Origin: Meandrina meandrites
Lineage: Eukaryota; Cnidaria; Anthozoa; Scleractinia; Meandrinidae
DNA length: 64,000 nucleotides
Direction of reading: 5' to 3'
NCBI GenBank assembly: GCA_963693305.1
Contig: OY855914.1
Coordinates: 16,104,399-16,168,398 of the forward strand
The notes beneath the pieces are model-generated. The model was not told where the DNA came from. It saw nothing but the letters and a program-made list of their open reading frames with translations, and searched no databases. Positions 56,214 to 64,000 of this stretch are shown here, in pieces (positions within the stretch are counted from its first letter, which is position 1; each line of letters begins with the position of its first letter). The translations under genes were made by a program, and so were the position numbers.

Positions 56214-57127
56214 CGGTCGGGTGAAAACGCAGACTGCAGACTGCAGACTGCAGACTGCAGACTGCAGACTGCAGACTGCAGACTGCAGACTAGCAGACTG
56301 CAGGGCTGCAAAAGAGGCAACTCGAGTGAAAAAAAAATCTGATAGTTTCCTATTTGAAAAAGCTGTCAATCGAAGTGTAAACGTAAGACTTTTGCTGTGC
56401 AAAACTGACAAATTTGCATATACGCGACTTGAAATATTATCAACGGGCCGTTTTTATCAAACATGGAATTTTAGCTTCAACTTTGAATTTCAAGCTTTTT
56501 CATTCACGGAAATTTTGATATGCGATATATGCTTGTCTATCGGTAATATTACTTATGCAAAGACACGCGAAACCATTAAAACGCCTCAGACATTACATTC
56601 CCTCGGTTTTAAGCAGCAGAGTATTAACGTACGAGTAAGATTGTCAAAATTAGAATTACGGTTTCTGGTGGAAATATTTGTTACTTTTATAACAACTCAA
56701 ATTAATCAGTTTCGATGTTCATGATTTTGTGTGTCTTTGCATGAATTAAATTACCGATAGACAAGCACGGAAATCGCAGAAAAAATAGCGCATCGTAAGC
56801 TTCTAACTAGAACGCGTGAATGAAAAGGATCTCATTTTAAGTTTTCGTGAATAAAAAAAGTTCAAAAATCGAAGTTGAAGCTAAAATTCCATGTTTGATA
56901 AAAACGGCCCGTTGATAATATTTCAAGTCGCGTATATGCAAATTTGTCAGTTTTGCACAGCAAAAGTCTTACGTTTACACTTCGATTGACAGCTTTTTCA
57001 AATAGGAAACTATCAGATTTTTTTTTCACTCGAGTTGCCTCTTTTGCAGCCCTGCAGTCTGCTAGTCTGCAGTCTGCAGTCTGCAGTCTGCAGTCTGCAG
57101 TCTGCAGTCTGCGTTTTCACCCGACCG
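56214..57127. repeat. Large foldback with heptamer (GCAGACT) repeats
   Basis: CGGTCGGGTGAAAACGC at the left is complementary to GCGTTTTCACCCGACCG at the right. The arms, about 270 bases, pair almost completely and include arrays of the 7-base unit (about 56229-56300 and 57054-57113). The loop (about 56490-56870) is partly self-complementary too. The 167-codon frame across it is an artefact. Confidence 0.8.
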
Positions 57128-57870
57128 GCTGTGAACTTGTGCAGCTTATTAGCGGACCGCTGCATCGCCGTTGTGAAACCTTTAAAATACTGGACTTTTA
57201 TAAAGCACCGCCGTGTTAGTCAATAAATGATTTCCTGAGTAGCTTGGGCAACCGCATTAAGCTTTACTGTGTTTATAAGGCCGCTCAAGTATAGCTAAAA
57301 AAACCTCTTCTCAGTTGTATTTTCGGCTGGCTTTAAGTAGTTTTTGAGTTATTTCAATGTCTCATTGTAATCGTTTGCTTTGCATCGATGTTACGTGCTG
57401 TTTACACGATCAACCTGCCCGTAAATTAGCCAAGCAGTTACGCTCCAGGATTGAACGCTTATGAGATGCACGCTCTTTATAATAAGCATCACAAAGTGTC
57501 CTCACTGATTAAAGTTCACCTAAACACACATAATGCCGTCAAATATGAAGTAGTATGAAAACGGTCAATAACACAGTCATATATGAAGCACTTGCTGAAC
57601 AACACCTGCATTCAGTCCTGGACATAAGTGGAGAAGTCTGCAGTTACAATGATGGCAATTGTTGTGTGCTTGTTTCCAGTGTTCTTCGGACTTTTTTTGC
57701 GTTGTAGTTTTGAGCATTCTTTGTGTAATCACAAAACATGTTATATTGATCTACAATAATGATTACCAATTTTTGTTTTAAACTTCGTTGTAAACCCTTT
57801 AGCTTATGCAGCCTTCAAGAGAGACATTAAGAAAGAGTTAAAGATTGACCTATTCTGTGATCAAAACGAA
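57128..57870 (+). pseudogene. GPCR relic, interrupted by a MITE
   Basis: Begins at the foldback edge with NLCSLLADRCIAVVKPLKYW (TM3-ICL2), continues through TM5-like SLIVIVCFAS and LAKQLR to 57442, is broken by the 57443-57624 MITE, and resumes with SAVTMMAIVV and a frameshifted NPLAYA end (57790-57845). Stops and shifts throughout. Confidence 0.75.
57443..57624. mobile_element. MITE, second copy of the intronic element
   Basis: TCCAGGATTGAACGC to CAGTCCTGGACA, same family as 35056-35239, inserted between the ICL3 and TM6 codons of the GPCR relic. Confidence 0.65.
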
Positions 57871-58457
57871 TTTGACCGGCAGCCTAAGGACTTGTAACCG
57901 CTACTTTTTCTGTCGCTTAATGATGTCATACTTATAGTGTGGACTAGATGCCGTTGTAAACAGCGTCCTTCGTTGGAACTCTAACCCTGAGTCGGGTTGC
58001 TCAAAGCACGATTAAGGCAATCCAAGATTCGCGTCAATTTTAATTTCAGTTTTCTAACTGTTCAGAGAAGGTTTCTGTTTATATTGTTTGTCCTCCAGTT
58101 TTCTCGTCGACTAACCTTAAATTCCACTAGCCTTTTATTCAAGAACAATTGAACCCTCTATCAACTTTAGTTAGTTAGTGTTAACAGGCTTTCGAACAAA
58201 CCGGCGCTGACCTCTAAGCTGGTTGGGTAGTCAGTGATCTTTTTTTAATGCTTTTTTCCTTTTCTCTACTAAAAAAAAATAATAGATAAATAACATAAAA
58301 ATAAAAATAAGATAAGAAAAATATTACAGGTAAGAAGTTGTTGTTTGTTTGCCAAATTTCATTTAAATACATCGTAAGTTAGGTTATTTATAATATATAT
58401 ATGTTTGGAAGCCTATCGATGCGAAACAGTTTACTTATGACATCACCGTACGACGCC

Positions 58458-58481
58458 GGGGGGGGGGGGGGGGGGGGGGGG
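58458..58481. repeat. Poly-G tract
   Basis: About 23 G in a row. Confidence 0.8.
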
Positions 58482-58770
58482 AGCAACGATCAAGTGGGTA
58501 TATCAAACAATTCCACTGAATAAATTCACGAGGCCAGAAAGACAATAGAGACATTGCATTTTGGTTAAAAATCCTAAGGTCGAGAAATCAGACAACTTTA
58601 TGGTGAAGATTTTGCTGGAAGTTTTTGATGTTGGAAACCAGGAAACGTGGCAGTAAAGAATTTTAGATGAATAATAAAACAAACAAACAAACAAGAAACA
58701 AACAAATGCAAGTTCAAGTTAATTTTTAGGTGTTTATTCTCTTTTGTATTTTTTTTCCCTGAGTGGCGAG

Positions 58771-58847
58771 TCATACAATCAAAAGTATTATTTCAGAGGT
58801 AGCAGGTTTCTTGAAGCTCATCAGGAGGTTAGTCTCATTGTCAGTAC
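58771..58847 (-). CDS. Possible terminal exon of a minus-strand gene
   Basis: An acceptor (gttttaacag) is followed by an in-frame phase-1 exon reading TDNETNLLMSFKKPATSE and a hydrophobic end, then a stop, with AATAAA 34 bases further (58737-58732). No upstream exon could be joined with confidence; coding-like frames at 59224-59678 on the same strand are candidates. Confidence 0.3.
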
Positions 58848-59684
58848 CTGTTAAAACAAAAGGAAACCGGTAAGTACGGAGCTGTTTGGCATCTCGACAT
58901 GCGTCTTGTTATGTAAAATATCTGAGACGTTTCTTAAAACTTGAAAGATCTCATAATGAAACTGGACTATAGACCTTATTCCAATCTTATGTAAAATTAA
59001 TTTGTACCGTACACTGCATGGACCAGGTGTAAAATGTTGATGTCAGCCTTCAATAAACGGGTAAATTATACATGCCATCGACCATCAGTTAACAAAGAAA
59101 TAGAGGATATTACTCGGTGGTGAGAAGATTTGAATTTTATGCTCGAGTGGCAAAAAAAGTACAGAGATATAATTGACGATAATTTTATAGAAAACACGCC
59201 ACTTCTGTCCCGGATGTCGCTTTTTATGAATTCAGGGGTCTGTTTTCCAGTAAAACTCTAGCGTTTATATCATATGAGTTATCATTTGTCGTGAACCGTT
59301 CTCGAAGCCACATGTGGTCTAACGGCAAACATACTCCTGGGGCAAACTCACGAAGGTTAGGCGTGTCCTTAGTCCCTTTTTGGACAATACTTAGGATGCA
59401 TTGTGAATCTGGCGCCTGCAGATCCGGCGGTTCGGGTTTTCGAGAACGCACTCTCGTATTAACCTGTCTTCATACAGGTGCATCTCGACTATAATCTGGG
59501 GAGGTGTGTGGTAGGAGATAGGTAACCTGTAATGTACGAGTCTCCCTTTCTGATGTACGCGATCAGAAGCTAGGTAAGCGCTGGCAGTGTGGGCAAGTTT
59601 CTTACCTAATGCAAACTTTACCCGATCGATTGGTGCCTGGCACATAATTACGGCTGCTGAAATCTGCAGAGTGGACAACCTCCA

Positions 59685-59900
59685 CTCCCCCCCCCCCCCC
59701 CACCCTTCCCCCCAAAAAAGTGGGGGTGGGGGGTCTTTTTTGTTTATTTTTATTTATATTTTTTTTGACAACTATAACTCTCTATCGAAATTTTCTTTGA
59801 GTCGATTCACGGCCATGGGTTGAGTTTGTTGCTGGTTCTCCTCCTTGCTCTGAGGGTATTCTCCTGGTTCTCCGCCCCCCTCCCCCCCCCCCCCCCCCAC
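59685..59900. repeat. Poly-C tracts around a SINE-like body
   Basis: C tracts at about 59688-59700 and 59880-59898 flank low-complexity DNA. Confidence 0.5.
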
Positions 59901-59965
59901 CCCACCCACTCTGCAAATTCCAATTTGATCTGGGAACAGTGGATGAGGAGCCACTTTGTGGAAAT
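59815..59965 (+). mobile_element. SINE body fragment
   Basis: GGGTTGAGTTTGTTG, GGTTCTC, TGCTCTGAGGGT and CAATTTGAT recur in the order seen in the SINE at 2133-2365; the tRNA head is missing. Confidence 0.55.
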
Positions 59966-59999
59966 ATAACGGGAAATTTCCATTTTTATTTATTTCATT

Positions 60000-62040
60000 T
60001 ATTTTTAGCGGAGCCCCCGCGAAGCATCCATACCCATACAAATTGGTAAACCTATCGAGCCAAGAAAATTTGGTGGTCACCCGCGTATGTACGCACGGAT
60101 TAGGCCTGGAGACGAGTTTGCCTTTGTCCTTGATTTGGAGTCCTTCTTACGCAAAAAGTGACACAAAGACATATTCGGCTCGTTTAGAGTTGAGTTACCT
60201 GTCGTAAAAATTTTGTAAGAACACTGCATTACTTCAGAGGTTTTTTTTCTCATGTTATAAAATGATCTGGACATTTCATTTCAATTTGAACGACGCGATT
60301 GTATGAAAAGGCGGCAAATCTGTGGCACGGGTGGCACCTTGTTCGCTTTTTAAGCTAAATGAAAGAGGCGAACAAACCTTCTGGAAGACACAGATCTTCG
60401 TGAATATTTCTCGCTTTATTTACTCATCTACATCATGGAAACTTATGCCAAATGATTTAGGGATGGCCTCTTAGCGTGAACATCCGAAATGTTTGCCGAC
60501 CTGAATATGATATATCGGACAACAAGTCAAAAACAGCGAGAGTTGAAGAACTGTCTACGGTTCCTGCGGCTGATCAATTCAGCTGACATTAAGCCGAACT
60601 AAAAGTGAGCTCAGAGCCGGTAAAGTTCACAAAGTGATGGATAAAAGACTGTTAACAGCTACACCCAAAGAAAGGAAAAGATTGATCTTCGCTGATAATT
60701 CATATATATGTATATGTCGATGGAGTTGGAGTTGGAGTAAGCTCACATGGAAACTGGCGTGTTCGTTTCCGATATTATGGTGCTGGTTTGAAAGCATTGC
60801 CCTGCAGAATTTACAAGCCTTTTCCAAATACAAGGTAACAAACGTAATGTATACCCTAAGCTGAAGTCTGTTTTTATTGTGAGAATCTGTTTATACTTCA
60901 GTCATTTATAAACGAATTCGAAATTGTATCGTTTTTCAGTTCTTTCCGTAGGTTAACATATTTATAAATTCCATTATTTTTTAATGCTGCTTTCAAACCT
61001 CTTAGCTTTAATCACTTTTGTACATTTTATTTTATGTACATTTTAAATGTTTAGTTTCAAATGTTGTGTTTTAGTTTATAGTGGAGTAAGCTGTAAAGTT
61101 CATTTTTGGATTTTCAGTTGAAAAGAATATTAAATTATTGAGCTACATGTACTCGGGCCAAAAACACGTTTCGTCTTTTGCAAAATATTACAAACCACAC
61201 TTATACTGAGGAAAATCCCGCAAACTGAACTAGTCCAAACCAAAAACTAGTAAAACTACTCAACGATATTGCACACTAAAATTAATTTAAGCCATTTATT
61301 ATCCAACTGCTCTATTTTATTCGCTCGCATTGTTTATTTCAGTGAGTGTATGTTAAATCTCGTACGCGTGATTTAAGATTCGTAGGCAATTCTTTACGCC
61401 GGTTTCGTTGCGTGTTACCTGTGCCTGGGTGAGTGAGTTCAGACTTTTTCTACGGGACATTTGCTTACCAGAAACGAAAAATAAAACTGAATAGTTAATC
61501 ATGCAACCAAAACAAGACGGCTCAAACTACATTGTTCGCTTGTTAGATAGTGAGCACCACTTCTAAATCACAAACTGCCACAACTCACACAAATTACTGC
61601 TTTAAAATAACTTACATAACCGGCTCCCAATGAATTTGCCAGGTTTGTTTTTCTTTGTTCTGTCGTGAACTCATTTTCTTTAACCGCGTGTTGATTTTTT
61701 TTTCGCGCTGTATTTTCCGTTTGCCTTGAGTTGATTGTCTTGTTGCCTTGACTGTTTTGAAGTAAATCAAAACAAATTTCCTTACCTTCATCGAGGTCCT
61801 TTTCTACACTGATTTACTCTAGGAGGTTTATTAGTGTACAGTAAAGGTTTTAAAACGTTTTTATACTAAAATTTGATATGTGCGCCTCCGTTCATACGTG
61901 AGGAACCCAATAAAGTGCAGGGACATTAAAACACTGTAAATTCAAACAAAAAAATAATAAATGGGAGCTCCGCTTTTAGGCCTGCCTAAATCTATATATT
62001 AGTTTTTAATTGTATGAACGTACCTTATGGTGAAGTTTTC
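60000..62040. other. Intergenic, nothing supported
   Basis: GAGCCCCCGCGAAGCATCCA at 60010 looks like a dispersed repeat phrase. Short frames (60077-60274, 60634-60864) show no domains. Confidence 0.35.
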
Positions 62041-62042
62041 TT

Positions 62043-62048
62043 TTATTT
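62043..62048 (-). terminator. Poly(A) signal of the prohormone gene
   Basis: AATAAA on the minus strand, 17 bases downstream of the stop codon at 62067-62065. Confidence 0.6.
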
Positions 62049-62064
62049 CCACATTACAAGTCAT

Positions 62065-62289
62065 TTAATTCGGCATGACGTTTCGACGTCTGCCAGAACT
62101 TTTTCCGAAGCAGTAGTGTATGTGGCCGGCGGCACATCGACGCGCCGATCTTTTGTATCCATTCCGTGCACCTTCACTGATGAAAGATCTAGCTGAGAGC
62201 TTAGCTAAATCGTGTTTTAATTCTGCAGTTTGTAATGAACGAGGTAATATTTCTTGAACCCTTTTCACCAGTGTTTTCCCCTTTACGTT
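62065..62289 (-). CDS. Prohormone exon 2
   Basis: 75 codons with stop: spacer, cleavage sites, the two-cysteine peptide, and a C-terminal NVMPN. The last codons contain CGAAACGTC, a phrase also seen in hammerhead-type repeats. Confidence 0.7.
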   Translation of the reverse strand, partial: NVKGKTLVKRVQEILPRSLQTAELKHDLAKLSARSFISEGARNGYKRSARRCAAGHIHYCFGKSSGRRRNVMPN

Positions 62290-63156
62290 CTACGAGGAAT
62301 AAAAATATAGATTAAAAAGTCAATGTTTTGGTATCTTACAATTTCTAAATAGTACCCTGGCCTAGGTAAATCATGGGAGTTCAGCGATTTTAACATAACT
62401 GGTGTTATACTAAATACGATATACCGAACAAAAGGTTGATGTTTTCACGCGTCTCCCACCACCAAAATTCCCGTTTAGGTGCATATGAGAATGCCATGGG
62501 CAATATTATGGCAGCTGGTAATCCCAAAACACTCTTATTATGATAAGTACATTGGCACAAAGAACTAAAATAAAATACTGAAAGGAACGTAAATAAAAAA
62601 CAACCTCTACAGCTGGGGCTTCAAATAAAGAGGAATTTTTTGTTCGTACAGTGCTAAATTCTACGGCGGAGATTTTAGACGGGGATGTTTCAAGTCAGAC
62701 GAGCGGGGTGAGGGTGTTAATATGCTAATGCTATAAAGATAATTTAAATACCTGATACATACAGTATATCAATGATATTGGGGTAAGGTTCTAGTATACT
62801 TCTTTCGTCCTTTGGAAATCGGCGATCTTAGGGAAAAGATTCGGAAATGATCGGAAATGTCCAGAAAATGGTTCGCATACTCTTTGGGAATTGTCGGAAC
62901 AGGGCTAGCAATTTTCGGGAAACCGTCGGTAAACGATATCACACCTGCGCTCTCCCCTGCCTTATACTAGGTTTGTTATTAAGTGGCAACTTGTATGATC
63001 TCTGTAAATGCAAAATTTAAAAATAAATAAAAATAAAATATATATTACCTTTGATTCCAGTGTCCTTTTCAGTGGAATGCGAGAAGGAAACGCACAAACA
63101 GCGAGAACAAGCACAAACAATGTGAGAATCATAAGCTGCTGACGTGTCACATTCAT
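62065..63156 (-). CDS. Secreted peptide-hormone/neuropeptide precursor, two exons
   Basis: Exon 1 63156-63049 and exon 2 62289-62065, joined in phase 0 with donor AAAG|gtaata and acceptor cctcgtag. 110 residues. Residues 1-22 form a signal peptide (hydrophobic core LMILTLFVLVLAVCAF). A basic, helical spacer follows. Dibasic sites are K45R46, K82R83, R86R87 and R103-R105. Between R87 and R103 the predicted peptide has Cys88 and Cys96, and Gly102 stands directly before RRR, the standard amidation signal. So the likely product is a 14-residue peptide with a nine-residue disulfide loop and an amidated Ser end. I do not recognise the family; it is not RFamide, GLWamide or insulin. Start is the only ATG giving a signal peptide. 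Confidence 0.7.
63049..63156 (-). CDS. Prohormone exon 1
   Basis: 36 codons: signal peptide and a short basic segment (RIPLKRTLESK). Confidence 0.7.
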
Positions 63157-63264
63157 TTTTTTTCTTGTAGACCTTGCGTCAGTTATCTAATGATGATAAA
63201 GAAAAAAAATAGATAAAAATGGAATAAATGCGAGTGCAGACATATATCTACTGAAAAGAGCTGA

Positions 63265-63430
63265 AAAAAAAAATCGAATCAACGACTTTAGCGTTACCGG
63301 AGCAATGCTCTATATCTGAGCTATCAAAGCCGTATGGGAGCGGTGATATATGGGTTAACCCTTTTTTTCAGGTATTTTCAGTGGTTGTATGGCCGCACTC
63401 GCATTTATTCCATTTATTCCCCTGCTGGAC
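63265..63430. mobile_element. SINE-like pair in inverted orientation
   Basis: On the minus strand, TAGCTCAGATATAGAGCA and GTCGTTGATTCGA are tRNA-like boxes, followed by T-run, CAGCTCTTTTCAGTAG and CTGCACTCGCATTTATTCCA. A second tail (TTTTCAGTGGTTGTATGG, CCGCACTCGCATTTATTCCA) runs on the plus strand at 63363-63418. Confidence 0.5.
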
Positions 63431-63765
63431 ACACATTCATTTATAGATAATAATGATTTCACATTGTAAAAGCATTGGGTGAATAATAATGTAAAGAAGT
63501 ATATTGAAGCAGTATTATCAACTAAAAAAAGCCGTGTACTTTCAGGGTGTGAACTTACCATTCACTTTAAATATATATTTAATTTGCATTGTATGATTGA
63601 ACAAAACTTAAAGGCACAAATAAGTTACGAAAAGATAGAACACGCTTTTGAGAAAATTCAGCGAATTCAACGCTGATGCATTGTCCAGTACTCAGCTGTT
63701 AATTTAATGTAGTGTCTAGTATTGCTAACAAATAAATATATCAAAGAAATAGAGTAAAGGGTCGC

Positions 63766-64000
63766 TTAAAGGGACACTATCACCAATTTTTAGGATAACT
63801 TTAAATAGCCAAAAGACATTCTTATCACAGGAGACCCAAAAATACTGCTTCAGTTTCGCTTAAAAGTACCCAACCAGATATCTGAGAGTATAATTAAGTG
63901 TGTTTGGCTGTGGATCGCCAGGATGCTAAAGGGTGCAAATTGAAAACATTGGGTTGATGTTTTCAAGTTTTTCCTTTCAGTTTGTGGAAAAAAAAATTGC
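63766..64000. mobile_element. TTAA-type MITE, cut by the window end
   Basis: TTAAAGGGACACTATCACC resembles the end of the element at 31848. Only the left end is in the window. Confidence 0.5.

Noticed and set aside
56221..56724. 167-codon open frame
   Set aside because: It runs through the heptamer array and one arm of the foldback; the mirror arm opens a similar frame on the other strand.
59391..59678. 95-codon minus-strand frame as a gene
   Set aside because: Looks partly coding, but no domain is recognised and no splice path to the possible exon at 58771-58847 keeps phase convincingly.
62065..63156. Insulin-like or RFamide/GLWamide precursor
   Set aside because: Only two cysteines after the leader, no A/B chain pattern, and no repeated amidated units.

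Overview
The window looks like nuclear DNA of an animal, most probably an anthozoan cnidarian such as a stony coral. The reasons are short GT-AG introns with consistent phase, a secreted hemicentin/VWA7-like gene, a local array of intronless class A GPCRs with very short N-termini, many tRNA-derived SINEs and foldback MITEs, and a Penelope-like retroelement. There are no bacterial operons. The species assignment is an inference; no species marker is present.

Left end (1-8616): one minus-strand gene in five exons, all joined in phase 1, encoding a 773-residue secreted von Willebrand A protein. Its introns hold a SINE, a TTAA-flanked MITE, poly-G/C tracts and, on the opposite strand, a convincing hammerhead ribozyme core (6896-6939). 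From 8617 to 15450 I see only repeats: foldbacks, poly-G-bounded elements in inverted orientation, and a SINE.

Centre (15460-26150, 42018-42830, 53268-57860): a dispersed family of plus-strand GPCR units. Three are intact (18342, 21550, 53268), two are recently broken (15462, 25310), and three are strongly decayed or fragmentary (42018, 54911, 57128). Most units carry a shared upstream block with a CATGTCAAAACGTCAA-like motif, so the duplicated unit included flanking DNA. The unit at 25310 is followed by a 5'-truncated Ty3/gypsy insertion (26213-30190) ending in an A-rich tail.

34157-37888: a two-exon gene for a DRE-TIM metallolyase-like protein (DNSLRE and HVH motifs) with a C-terminal EF-hand, followed directly by a partial tandem copy of its 3' half that is frameshifted upstream and altered in the EF-hand.

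43613-52338: an 8.7-kb composite. An intact 846-residue Penelope-type reverse transcriptase ORF lies between 0.95-kb direct repeats, and the whole is flanked by 2-kb inverted arms. The arms carry a coiled-coil ORF and in-frame 78-bp repeats.

Right end (58771-64000): a possible terminal exon with poly(A) signal, then a two-exon minus-strand gene (62065-63156) for a 110-residue secreted prohormone. It predicts a disulfide-looped, C-terminally amidated peptide that I do not recognise. The window ends inside another TTAA-type MITE.

The GPCR array and the prohormone are both signalling-type genes, but nothing in the sequence shows that they are ligand and receptor. Much of the remaining space is explained by at least five families of short inverted-repeat elements, several of which interrupt the GPCR relics.
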